Assembly (NCBI GenBank): GCA_005406025.1
Contig: BGZK01000007.1
Span: forward strand, 1,178,001 to 1,242,000
Origin: Eumeta japonica
Taxonomy: Eukaryota; Arthropoda; Insecta; Lepidoptera; Psychidae
Direction of reading: 5' to 3'
Length of the DNA stretch: 64,000 nucleotides
Shown: one piece after another, positions 11,531-22,524 of the stretch
Position numbering within the stretch: position 1 is the stretch's first letter
Layout: each line of letters starts with the position of its first letter
Made by a program: the position numbers and the translations under genes
The notes under the pieces: model-generated
The model's input: the letters and a program-made list of their open reading frames with translations, nothing else
What the model was told of the DNA's origin: nothing
The model's database searches: none

Positions 11531-12479
11531 GATTGAATATTTAGTCTTGTCGACAAGTTCAAAATCGTGTTAATTCTTGATAAAGGTCCTAAAAATTGTG
11601 TGATAGCTCATTGGATTCGGAATGACGTCTAGAAAAATGCATTCAAAGGCTTTTACTGCACGATAAAAATTGCAAAAGTTATTAACAAATTAAGATAAAA
11701 AAAGGTATTACTCAAAAACTATTAATAATTAAGAAATTAAAAAAAAAGATTCATATAGACGAGAAAATTTTCTAAAAAAAGTCTTGACTCTCAAAACTTT
11801 ATCTCTATTATTTATAATTTTAATTTAGTGCTGAAAACAGGGCCCCGCGCGGCCTATACAGTATGGCCGCGCTACCGCTCGACAGAGTCTGTCACATAAA
11901 TATTTTTGTAAAGTATCGAATGTGTTTGTAAAGTATTTAAGCGTGCGTGTATCTTTATAATATATTGAAAATAAGTACAGATATGTTTAAAACGACTTGG
12001 AATAGAATCAGAAAACTGGGAAACACATAGCCCGTCATTAAAAATTTCGTATAAAAATAGACAATAAAATTTTAGGGTTAGACTAGACATAGACGTAGCT
12101 TTCGCTTTTGGAAAATTCTTAACGAACATTCCACACAACTTTTAAACTCGTCGCTCACTTTCGCTGAATCTCTATTGAAGCGTAACGTCGATGCTTGTGG
12201 TGTTATATTTAAACTTGCACGTATCAATCATAATGATATTCTTAAATCCTTCAAATCATCATCATTATCATCGCTCAATCTTCAGCTAGTCACAATAACT
12301 GAAAGGGACAAGTACACCGAAGGGAGCGTAATTATAGGGGAGGAGTGCAGGTTCTAGCCTGGATTAGAAGTGACGGGAATGTAGAGCCAGCTGAGATTCG
12401 TGCAACCTTTAGCCAGAAGTTGGAATCAGGATAGATAATAGATACTATAGTGTGTAACTAAATATAGTGGGAAGGGTAT
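11531..12479. other. AT-rich DNA with a small GC-rich spot
   Basis: Mostly AT-rich. A short GC-rich spot at about 11840-11885 (GGCCCCGCGCGGCC, then ATGGCCGCGCTACC) has no further context. The open frame at 11872-12138 is not recognisable. Nothing else seen up to the tandem array. Confidence 0.4.
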
Positions 12480-14103
12480 GTTCCTTCCATTTCTCTTTCG
12501 TTCTTCGTTTCCTTTACTTGATGCCGGCTTTGAAGTCCATTTCTGGGAGGTGGAACAGTTCACCTGCAACTTTTTAATATCTACTGTAATCTGTGTTAAT
12601 TTTTTTTATTCTTCTTGATTCCTGTTATAAAAACTATTGTCTTGTTAAGCAAGTCTCCCAAGTGTGAATAACTTTTTATCATAGAAGATCTTAAAGTAGA
12701 GTTGAGTAGATGGTGTAGAGCTCACAAACAAATCCTGTCTGGTTTTTCTTCCCTTAATCTTTCATTGTTCATTTTCTTAGCTTTGTGAATGAATTTTAGC
12801 GTTCGTTTAAAATTTGACAAATTTCATCGCCAGCATTTTTAGTTTCCGCTTTGCTCTGTTCTATAATTGCATCTTCTTCCTGGTTCCTGTTGCAGTAGCT
12901 CGGTTTACCTAAGTCTCATATGTAACTAAAACGTCCAATTTTTCTCTCTGTTATTGTAGATCTTAAAGCAGTGTTTATTAGATGATGTTGAACTCTTGTT
13001 TTGAAAGAAATCTTTATTTCCAAATTCTTTCTTCCGTTAATATTTCATTCTTCCTTTTCTTCGTTTACTGCAGATTCTCAAGGTCCGTTTTGAGAATTGA
13101 TAAAGATCATCCACAATCTTTACTATTTCTAGTTTGCTTTATGATAATGTTGTTCATTTTTCTTAGTTCCTGTAACAGTAACTTTTGTCTTGTCTGAGCG
13201 AATCTCACGAGTATAACTATATTTCTGTAATAGTAGATCTTTAAGCAGAATTAAGTTAATGATGACGAGCTATTCTTTAAAAATTAAAAAAATCTTAATT
13301 AGTCTTTAATTAATCGATTCATTCTTCATTTTTTTCGCTTGGTGCAGATTTTCAGTGTTTGTTTATGGGAACCAGTCTATTTTTCTTACTTAACTGTCGT
13401 AGCTCATTCTTTTTTTCACAATTGTCCTGTGTGTAACTAGGGTGTCCAATTTATTTTTTTCTCTGGTCTAATACAGTCCATTCTTCTTTGTTCACGTTGA
13501 AATGGCTCATATCTTTTCTACATGACTCTCCTATGTGTAACTAGAGCATCCAACTTCTCTTTCTGTTAAAGTAAATGTCAAAGCAATTCTAAATAGGTGA
13601 TGTCCAGTTCTTCTCAAAAGTAAATCTTTCCTAATTCATATCTTCCGTTATTCTTTCATTCTTCATATTCGACGCTTGGTGCAGAATTTTAGTGTCTCTT
13701 CCTGAGAGTTAATAAAATTTATCAGCACCTTTTTTAATTTCTGATTTTCTTTGACCTCATGCAGTCTCTTCTTCTTAGTTCCCGTTGTAATAGCTCATTT
13801 CCTTCCTACATGAGTTTCCCATATGTAATTAGCACATCCAAGTTTCTTTTTTAAAGTAGTAAATTCTGAAATTGTGACAAGTAGAGGGCACCTAGCTCTA
13901 TTTAAAAAAAAACCTTTTTCTTCGGTTAAGATTATTTCCTTCATATTCTGCACTTAGTGCAGATTTTCAGTGTTCAGTGTTCATTTCTAAGGGTCAGTCT
14001 TTTTTAATCCTACTTCTCTCTATGCTAATGTTGTCTTTTTTTATTGATTCTTTTTGGTTTCTGGCGTGTGACAGCCCGTGTCCTATTTGAGTGAGTCTCA
14101 TTT
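12480..14103 (+). repeat. Diverged tandem array, unit about 280 bp, five to six copies
   Basis: Two landmarks recur in fixed order. Landmark one (AGATCTTAAAGCAG and variants) starts near 12686, 12958, 13235, 13573 and 13861, spacings of about 272, 277, 338 and 288. Landmark two (TGGTGCAGATTTTCAGTGTT and variants) recurs near 12790, 13071, 13345, 13682 and 13960. Each unit also carries TTCTTAGTTCCTGTxxxAGTA, CTCATATGTAACTA and CATCCAA. The long spacing of the third interval is explained by a partial extra copy of the GTAACTAGxGxxTCCAA segment (13430 and 13534). The strand is T-rich, units are heavily diverged, and no frame persists. It could be an old satellite-type expansion or exons of a noncoding transcript, since several units contain a pyrimidine tract followed by CAG. 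Confidence 0.75.
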
Positions 14104-14370
14104 TTTGAACCCCGCTTCCCCTCGGTAAGATTTGGCCTAAATCTCCCTTAATTTCACGTGAGATTTATCATATTTAATCTCATTTTAGTGGAAAAACATG
14201 TTGAATTTTATCCTGTTTTCTTTCAATTTTGCACTGTTTCTTGTGAAAAGAAATTACGTGATATTTGTCGAGCCCCCTCCAACGCCGTGAGTTTAGGTGA
14301 GATTCGCCTTGACCCTCCCCTCCCCCCCTCCCACAAGCGCCTTACGTAATTAATGGATGCCCCCTTAAAG
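14104..14370 (+). repeat. Dispersed repeat with C-rich ends
   Basis: The segment opens GAACCCCGCTTCCCCTCG, has CACGTGAGATTT and AAATTACGTGATATTTGTCG inside, and closes with CCCTCCCCTCCCCCCCTCCC and TTACGTAATTAATGGATGCC. I associate this arrangement (AACCCCCCTxCCCC ... ATGGATGCCCCC) with a repeat found in many Lepidoptera. It directly abuts the end of the 280-bp array and contains no recognisable protein. Confidence 0.5.
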
Positions 14371-14529
14371 GACTAACCAGTTTATGTGGTCTTTCGATTT
14401 TCTTGAACAAATGTGGAGAAATCTATTCTAATCATTTTGTCATCGAATGTTAGTTCAAATAATTTATTTATCTGATGCGTTATTGCCCTGTAAAGACAGT
14501 TACCACCTCCTTTGTAAGACATGTGGTCT

Positions 14530-15870
14530 TTCTATTTGATAATGAAATTTATAACAGTAATACAATTTATAATAATTTATTTGTGTAATAATACATTAAG
14601 TACCTGTGCAGTAAGTTATGATAAAATAAAATAGTTTATTGACTTTTTATTCCTCTGGTGATATAATAGTATTTGTAAGTATTATTACCAGTCAATGCAC
14701 AAGGTTTAATGGTAGTAATATATTTAATGACTTTTTTTATTCTTTGATGCTTAGTATTAGTAATTTAAAAATTATACTATTATTCAATTTAAGATATCTG
14801 TATTACATAATAATGTATGTAATTATTAGCTTTACTCCATCCTATGTTGGTTAACAATGGTATTTTAATAATCACATTACCAGTAAATTTGTCATAGCTC
14901 AGTGGGATAATGCCATAACTTCTAATTTTATCAACTTATACAATTACCAGTTACAAAAAGTTGTAATACTAATTAATTTGCATTAAAAAGCTTAATAATA
15001 TTATACTAAACTTATAAATTTTGTAATGCCTAGTCCTTACACAGTAATTACTAAAGTAACTACTGTGTAGTGTTATCTAACCTCAAGAATATATTGTCTA
15101 TTCATTTATTATGCTTTGATTTGTGATGCTATCTCAGTATTTGTAATATATTTTTGACATACGTAACAATTGGAAGTATTCATTGCTAATAAGCGATAAA
15201 TGTGCATGAATATAATTAGATTAAAGTCATACATGTGTTCATATACACTTTTTTTTTTCTAACTTAATCATATAAAACTATACTCACTCTCTCATGTTTG
15301 TTATCAATCTTAGCCTAAGGATTATATGGATCGTATACCTATGACTCCTTTTAAAATGGTACACTCAGTATGTTTATTGTGTTTTATGCTTTATATCATT
15401 GATATTGTATAGAAATTCTAAATGTTGAATTTTAATAAATGAGTGTATATGATAAGCAATAAATGTATACGTTTATAATTAAACTATAGGCAAGCATTCA
15501 TTTACACACTTTTGTTCCTAGTTTATTCATATAGTATATTTATTCCTTAGTATTTATTATATTGTATTAACTTAAATTTATTATTGTTTAGTACAGGACG
15601 GTGTACTCAGTATTTTAATTGTATTCTATGTATTTACATTCACCCACACATTGTTAATAAGTAATATTAAAGGTATTGCATTTACACACTTTCGCCCATA
15701 GCACAATCATATAAATATGTCTATTGCTTAGTATTTTAATTGCATTCTATGTACCATATACATACACATACACTTACACAAATATACACATACGCATCTA
15801 TATATATATGTATATATATATGTAGGTACTCACTGTTAATAAGTATTAAATGTAAGTTAAAGGATTACAT
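14530..15870 (+). repeat. AT-rich diverged tandem array, units about 180-260 bp
   Basis: AATAAGCGATAAATG and variants recur near 15188, 15451, 15657 and 15838 (spacings about 263, 206 and 181). ACTCAGTATTTTAATTGTATTCTATG-like text recurs near 15367, 15607 and 15728. A TTTACACACTTTxxxCC segment and AATCATATA follow in each unit. Earlier parts (14635-15140) share TTTATTGACTTTTTATT and TTTGTGATGC-like blocks in looser form. A TATATATATGTATATATATATG tract lies near 15799-15823. No coding potential. Because units are short of GC and variable in length, some apparent similarity may be low-complexity convergence. Confidence 0.5.
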
Positions 15871-16964
15871 GCATTTACTCCTTAGTTCAAGCCGATCAGG
15901 TTCTTTATGAAAATGATCTATGAAAGAAAAATCTGATCTAGACAACATCAATACTTCTATAATTATAATTTGGTGCTCAGGTTAGTATTTAGATTAAGTA
16001 AGTGACAAAAAGGCATTACGTATTTGGTCTTGGACCACCTAACTGATTCTGTGGCACTGAATTTTATCTTTTTTATAATGTTCCTTTTCCCCTCCGTGTG
16101 TGATTACTGTTAGCCTAGTAGGTCATCACTGCTTATAGAATGTGTTTTATTATTCCTATTTAATCGGTTTAAGTGTATTTCTCTTAAATGATCAATACTT
16201 TAACAGACACATATCTATTATCTACATGTCCTAAATTAGTATAAGCTTTCATTACTATTATATTAGACTATGCGATTGAGTATTATTGGAATAAATACAT
16301 TCTGTCTTGTATTCTAACCCTCGTTGTTTTATATATAGAATTGTAAGTGTATGTGATTACCATCATGATCTTTAATAACAATTGATGGGCCTTACCAAAT
16401 ATGATATAAACTCTACCCTTTAAGTTTTTTCTTAAAATATTAGACTGTATTTAGAAAATCTCTGTTTTGTTACAACTAAAACAAGTGCAGTAATTGTCCC
16501 TTTGATCTGTGTTAAATATTAGTTTAAATTATAAATACCGGGTTATATACCTAAATAGTTTTTTGTGGCTAAGGAATGGCATATAGTATAGTGAGTATAT
16601 ATTTAGGATGTTGAATAACCCGTTTGTTATTCACTTGGTTTCTACTTTTGAGTCTGGTATACTCAGTCGTTAGTGTTTATTGACTGCTTTGAAATGTAGT
16701 TTGTCTAATTGTTGTGTTCATGTAATGTAGGTGTAAATGGAGCGATCTCACCGGGTTTTTCTTGACATCGACGATGTGCGTCTGAACACAATACAGATTT
16801 ACAATGTAAACAAACCAAACAACAAAGAGCGTCGCGGCCGCCTATGTGCTTGCGCGCAGCACTTTTGCATTATGTAACGTCCAGTGAGAAATAGTTACAA
16901 TGTATGTTCTTGATGGGTTAACTAATTTTATTTCACTATTTTGCTAATACCAATGTCTAGTTAT
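15871..16964. other. AT-rich DNA, nothing firm; GC-richer spot at 16.74-16.88 kb
   Basis: No gene recognised. ACTCAGTCGTTAGTGTTTATTG near 16660 recalls the AT-rich array before it. A mixed-composition patch at 16740-16880 (CGATCTCACCGGG, GCGTCGCGGCCGCC, GCTTGCGCGCAGC) has no frame that I can assign. Confidence 0.4.
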
Positions 16965-18813
16965 GTAAAATTAACAATTCTTAAAGCCCTCAAATCTATG
17001 AAAATTAAAAAGACTGCTGAACTTGAGGGCCTCTATAAAAATAATTTATTCAATAGTAGACTGCATTGCTCTATGTTTAGTATTGATCTTTAATGCTTGT
17101 GTTGGTGGTAGAATGTTTCCAAATATAATGAAGCAATGTAAGATAATTCCAATATTTAAATCCGATAGTATATTCAACCCTTCAAACTTTAAACGGATAT
17201 CAATACTATCGACACTCAATAATTTTTTTGGAAAACTAATCGTAAACCAACCATCTCACTATTTTTGTGACAGTAATCAAAAAATTTAGATTCACAATAG
17301 GTAGCTGAACAACCTAACCGATATTGAACTCATTCAGCAGATTTCTGGTGCCTGGGAGGAGTCACGGAATGCAATTGGTGTTTTCTGTGATTTATCCCAG
17401 GCATTTGATTGCATTCGTCTAAGAACAACGTGACTACGGCATCAGGGGTCTATTATTTAGATTTCTCTACAGAAGTCTGAGTAATAGACCCCTGTAATAG
17501 ACCACAGTAGAGTTTAGAGTTAATATTAACCATTAATATTAACTCTGAACTCTACTGTGTATACTCATAGTGGAGTTTAGAGTTAATGTTAATGGTCTGA
17601 GGTCATCGGGATATGCAGTTAATATAGGTGTGCCACAGTATTCAGTTCATGGACCATTTCTATTTCTAGTTTATATTAATGATCTACCTCATGATTTTAC
17701 TGTTTGCTGATGATACTTCCTTACTTTTTAAGGCGAATAAACAATGACCAGCTTTTAACGGAGAAAATGGTACTTATCTCAAAAGTATTCGATTGGTTTA
17801 TTATTAATAATCTTTTACTCAATGAGAAGAAAACCAAACTCATTAAATTTTCGTTGTTTACTACTAAATTAATCAACGCAAACATAGTAGTCGGGGACGC
17901 GACACTGGATATTGTGGACACGGCCCTATTTCTTGGTCTCTCTTTAGGTAATGAGTTAGAATTGAATTGCCTTATAACGAAATTGGCGAAAAAGCTTAAT
18001 TGTGCATCATAGGCCATCAAAAGGATTCGGCGACCTACAAATGAAAGCATCGCGAGATTAATTTAATTTAGTTCCTCTCATAGTCTCATAGCGTATAGAA
18101 TACCATTATGGGGTCGTGCAACCGATATAAATACAATTTTTGTGCTGAAAAAGAAGGCTATTCGTGTCATTCATAACTTTAGACCAACAGCATCTCTTAG
18201 AGAAAAATTTAAAGAAATTAATATTTTTACTGCACCGTCATAATACATATACGAAAATTTGGTATATGTTAAAAGAAATATAAAATCGTTTCAAAACATT
18301 AGTGACTTTCATAATATTGACACTAGATATAAGAATGACCTTGCTGCTCATAAAACCAGACTGAACAGAGTTAGATCCCAAATCCCAAATTAGATCCCAA
18401 ATCCCAAAATAGATCCTAAATCCCAAAGGGGCAATCTGTGCGCTTGGATAATAAGGTCCCAGTTGAAATTCCAAATTTTTCATTTCACGAATTTAAAATT
18501 TTTACTAAGAAAGTTTTATGGTATGAGTTATTATGCCGAATTTCAATATATTAACATAAGGAAAACCCTAAAATTGATCTGCTCGACTGTCAGATTGTTC
18601 CGTGTCATTTTCAAATGTTATACTAGTTTTATTGACTAATCTATCCCGTAGCTTTGACCAAAAAAAAGGAAACCTTGAATCTCATGCCCATTCTCCTCAA
18701 GGTGAATCAGCATTTGGAATGGGTGACAATGCTAATGCCAAAAGAATACAATAACGACGTATTTCAAGTGTAATTCCATTATCTACTTCCGAAATAAAGA
18801 TATTTTTAATGTT
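16965..18813 (+). mobile_element. LINE copy 1 (Jockey/CR1-like), truncated reverse transcriptase
   Basis: A non-LTR retrotransposon without its 5' half. In order, and across several frames: a KALKSMKIKKT finger segment at about 16983; FPNIMKQCKIIPIFKS near 17116; PSNFKRISILSTL; IELIQQISGAWEESR at about 17325; FCDLSQAFDC (polymerase motif A) near 17377; GPFLFLVYINDLP near 17650; FADDTSLLF (motif C, FADD codons 17702-17713); then a thumb region WFIINNLLLNEKKTKL and a C-terminal part with LWGRATDIN and SLREKFKEIN. The catalytic aspartates survive, but frameshifts and stops break the frame. The 3' end carries TTCAAGTGTAATTCCATTA and AATAAAGATATTTTT, shared with the other two copies. A templated palindromic insertion disrupts the region between motifs A and B (17443-17592). 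Confidence 0.92.
17443..17592. repeat. Nested inverted and direct duplications inside LINE copy 1
   Basis: CAGGGGTCTATTA (17443-17455) recurs inverted at 17482-17494, and TAATAGACC follows again directly. A 25-base arm at 17505-17529 (starting CAGTAGAGTTTAG) has an inverted partner at 17533-17557 with 24 of 25 matches, and a third, direct partner at 17569-17592 (AGTGGAGTTTAGAG). In the related copy at 34.8-36.5 kb the equivalent interval shows only one segment. The extra text is therefore a local templated insertion, most simply by template switching during replication or repair. Confidence 0.8.
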
Positions 18814-19084
18814 ATTTAATTTAACAAATATGCCGAACAGGATCGTATTAGCAGAAAAGAAAGAAAACTAGGTAAATTGTAAAATAACTGTTAATCTTGG
18901 TACCATTATTATAATAAATGAACCCTATAATTATCCCACTCTAGATATTCGATTCTAGATTCGTCTCCTCTCGAGTTACATATTCTGAAGGAGTTACATT
19001 TTGTTCACGCACAGCAGTAAAAACTTATGTGCGTGAACCGCACAAATGTTTTTTTTATTATTAAAATAAGTTACCAAACCGGGT

Positions 19085-19180
19085 CAAGAGAGCCAGTGAG
19101 AGGAGAAGTGAAAGTGAGAGGTAGAGAGAGACGGAAAGCGAAAGCGAGAGAGACTGCGAGCGAGACGAAGAACGAGTAGG
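19085..19180 (+). repeat. Purine-rich GA tract
   Basis: Nearly 100 bp made largely of GAGA, GTGAGAG, GGAAAGCGAAAGCGAGAG words on the plus strand with very few pyrimidines. It is a degenerate GA-type simple repeat. GAGA words are also binding sites for GAGA-factor-like proteins in insects, but the density here fits a simple repeat first. Confidence 0.6.
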
Positions 19181-19499
19181 TCTTGAAATCGGAAATGCTA
19201 AAGAGTAAAATAAATGGTTATGTTTAGTATCGAGGTTGTGATGAAAATCAAAATTTCGATTAAGATGCTTTATCTGAGTTGAGTCACGGGCAAAAGCCAG
19301 TTGTCTTATAAAAGAATAGAGTATAACATATGACGGTATCGGAAAACAAAACTTATGGTATATTTAAAGTGATATTATTTACTTGATGTGTTTTCTTATA
19401 GAATAATCACAATCGTAGTACAAAACATTAATATTTTAGTTTCACCTATTTGCACCTGCCCAATTTTTCATGTTACGAAGTTATAAACGTCAAACGTTT

Positions 19500-19760
19500 T
19501 CATTAAGTCGATCCGCGCCTGCTCACCCCAGAAACGATCGTAATGGCGCCATTTTGATGTAATTAAAATTCTAACGGCGGCGCTCGCGTCGGGACCCCCT
19601 CATCATTATTCCATGACGCCGTTCCCCGTACAGGATCTGTCAAAAGCCGAATTAGAGTACATTAGCTGAAAGCAATCAGTCGCTACTGTTATATTTTAGA
19701 CGTAACCCGTGACGCCGACATCGGGCTAATGTGTACGATTTACAATTTAATTATTCGTAG
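19500..19760. promoter_or_regulatory. CpG-rich block, candidate regulatory
   Basis: GC-richer island with GGCGCCATTTTGATGTAATT, AACGGCGGCGCTCGCGTCGG and ACCCGTGACGCCGAC among AT-rich cores. No open frame and no splice pattern. Candidate conserved noncoding element by composition only. Confidence 0.25.
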
Positions 19761-20072
19761 CATCGAACTTTATATAGTTCAAATATTCAACGCACAAGCG
19801 ATCTCAATACGAGGTGCTAGATGAATATTTTTTAGGTACAAATAAATTTCAATAACTACAAAGCTACTCCGATGTATGCATACAGTATAACCGATTCGGT
19901 GCAGCATGGGCGGCGATGATTAGCGAACCACCCGACTTAACGGCAAAATAATTGAATCCTGTCCTCCGTTTATTATGTTGGTATGCATTTTCTTTAACTT
20001 CTTCCACGTTAAAGGAATTATGCAATGTTAAACTGTGGAGAAATCTGCCTTATCTATTTTTTTAAAGTGCAT

Positions 20073-20790
20073 AAGTCAATCAATCAATCAAAAATAGCTT
20101 TATTTCGCAGGTAATAAAAATTACCCTTAAAATGCGTCATAAACGATTGTTTTTAACATTAACATTACCACCCATTCCGAATGCTGAGTTACCTTAAGAA
20201 GAATGGGCAAGAAACTCAAGGTTGCTCTTTTTTACTCATTGATGCAAAATATTGAATAATTAATAATTTAGTACTACACTTATAAATGACATGAAGCAAC
20301 CTGTTAGCCGAGCAGTTCAATCCCATGGGTTTTTTTCCATAAGATATTCAGACACGGAATAATAGCCTTTGCTATATAACTTTCTTTTAACAAAACGTTT
20401 AAATTCCTAAAATATGAAATTTTGAATTCCAGCTGGAATCTTACAAAAATACACACGTTACCCTTTAAATGTTTTGTTAATTTTGCTTAGACGGGTTAAT
20501 ATTTTAATATTAGTTTCCTTAAATTTTTCTCTGAGAAATGCCATTGGTACCAAATCATAAACAGCACGAATTCTTCTTCGCTTCTGCAGCACTAAAATCG
20601 TGTTAATATCGGCTGCGTGACCCCATAACAAAATTTCATAGGTCATGAAACTATGAAAAACACAAATAAAATTGTGTCGTGGTGCTTTTATCTGTAACTC
20701 TGCTTACAAATGATGCTTACATATGTGGGGAAATGAATTCGGCATTCTTTTCACTGCGTACGCAGCAGAACTAAGACTTTTTGCCATGAC
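20073..20790 (-). mobile_element. LINE copy 2, 3' end only
   Basis: Reverse-strand 3' fragment of the same family as copy 1. A frame at 20458-20646 reads LLWGHAADINTILVLQKR and FLREKFKETNIKIL, matching the C-terminal part of copy 1, and the upstream text gives LSSAAYAVKR at the truncation near 20790. The 3' untranslated part contains the CCCATTCTTCTTAAGG and TTCGGAATGGGTGG words also present in copies 1 and 3. It ends in a (TGAT)n tail (20073-20090 read on the minus strand). The 5' truncation with a short repeat tail is typical of target-primed insertion. Confidence 0.9.
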
Positions 20791-20804
20791 ATTCGAGAGA
20801 CATC

Positions 20805-20869
20805 GATTCGAGAAGATTGACAGATATCGAACACCTAAGCTAATCGATATCTGTCCATCCTCTCGAATC
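20805..20869. repeat. 65-bp imperfect hairpin
   Basis: Arms of 26 bases, GATTCGAGAAGATTGACAGA onward (20805) and its inverted partner ending CTCTCGAATC (20869), agree at 24 of 26 positions around a 13-base loop. It lies just beyond the truncated 5' end of LINE copy 2. It may be a MITE remnant or a repair-generated palindrome. Confidence 0.75.
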
Positions 20870-22401
20870 AATATTCAATTTTTTGGATAGATATTCGTAG
20901 TTGAGAGGCAGATTCGACGGTCGGAGGTGGGTGACGTGCTGCATGTTGCAGGCAAGCGTCTATTAGCGATTTTCGCGAATTAACACCTCACACAGTAGAA
21001 CGGACTGGTTCTTATTATATATTTTGTTCAGAAATTTTAATTTTAACACTGTACTCAATCATCGAAGTACACTACTTACTATAGAATCACAAGCGGAACT
21101 ACAGTACTCGGAGAATGCGTCCACAGTAGACGGAGCTAATAACTATGTAGTAGGTCCGCCATCATAACAACTCGAATGGCAGAAGTTGGCTGTATTTTAT
21201 AAAAAAAAAATACGAAATTAGGTTTCGTAGATTAGAATCAAACACAAGGTTTTAAAAAAACATTTCTTTTTTAAGTTAAAATCGAATAGATTTGAAGGAA
21301 TTGAAACAATATTAAAGACATTTGATGTGAATTATTTGCTTAATACGAAATATGTAGTCAATATGCATTTATTAATTTAGCTTCTGTTTTAACATTGTAT
21401 TATTGATGTTGCTTTTATTTTCGACATTTTAACTTCAAGTACATATATGTGGCTCAAAAATAAATTAATAATACGTTATGTACGAATATTATACAAAAGT
21501 ATAAGAATGCAAAAAAAAAGGGGGGAATCAGTAGTGAAAGCAAAAAATCAATGACGCATATTAAGTACAAATAGCATCTTTATGAGTAAATGAAAGTCAA
21601 AAACTGAAAAAAGAACCTGACTTCTACGAAACGGAGCTAACAATGTTTTTCATGACACTAGCTCTGAATTAAGTAACGGATCGAAATCAAGATTTAGACC
21701 CATATCGGTCTTTCTTTTATCGACAAATGGACACAGACAGACAGACATACAATCCACTCAAACAAAACACTGTCACGTGTTTTAGCGTCCATATATAGTT
21801 TTGTCATATAATATATAACACTAGCTGTTCCTCGCCAGCTTCGCTGGGCTTCGAATTAAGAAAGTTAATAAAAAATTAAAAACGTAATTAAGAAAAGAAA
21901 ACAATAAGCTTAAAACCATTTACAAACTATTCCTCGTTGAATGATTAAAATCATAAAGCAATAAATTCAATAGCTTTTTAACTGGTAACCGACCGAAACT
22001 AGAGTTTCAGCCAAAACCAACATTGAAACTAAATGAAATTTGTTAAATTTTCTAATGCATTTTCAACTTATTTCTAGAGTTACATCAAATGCACATTTTT
22101 TAATTATAAATTTAGCTATCAGAAGATATTACAACAGAAATTCGAATAGATCCTAATTTTTTTCTAGATTAATATTGCTTATATCATCAATCTATAACAA
22201 TATCTATGGTTTCTGCAACTTAATTATATCATTCATTTTTGTCGATTCGAGTGATTAATTCAACTTCATTACGATACAGATACCATTACATTACGAAAAT
22301 GAAAACAAACAAATACTAATATACTTTCTTTACTTATTCTAATTGTTAGTAGCTGAGCCATAGCGACCGGTGATATACCCGCACGAAATAAACCGATCCT
22401 G
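20870..22401. other. AT-rich DNA with decayed repeats
   Basis: Around 21640-21850 are words typical of decayed lepidopteran dispersed repeats: GACACAGACAGACAGACATA and TAGCTGTTCCTCGCCAGCTT followed by CGCTGGG. No boundaries can be set. The rest shows no gene or RNA signature. Confidence 0.4.
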
Positions 22402-22524
22402 CGGGTCTAGCATGACGACCTAGAGAAAAGTCTTTTCATACAGTTATCCTTCTCTCGACAACTTTACGCATAGAAGGGATAACAGTATAGAGAGAATCTT
22501 TTCTAGGCCGTCATGCTATGCCCG
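22402..22524. mobile_element. MITE-like 123-bp hairpin
   Basis: Imperfect arms of about 52 bases: CGGGTCTAGCATGACGACC at the left and GGCCGTCATGCTATGCCCG at the right, with inner stems ATACAGTTATCC and GGGATAACAGTAT. The loop is about 18 bases. There is no coding capacity. The shape fits a small miniature inverted-repeat element. Flanking target duplications were not clear. Confidence 0.6.

Larger units (their letters stand above)
18814..20072. other. Non-genic DNA with a purine tract and a CpG-rich patch
   Basis: Contains a purine-rich tract (19085-19180) and a CpG-rich patch (19500-19760), described separately. The remainder is AT-rich with no gene or repeat that I recognise. Confidence 0.4.

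Noticed and set aside
17721..18050. Minus-strand frame of 109 codons over LINE copy 1
   Set aside because: It is the antisense shadow of the reverse-transcriptase frame on the plus strand.
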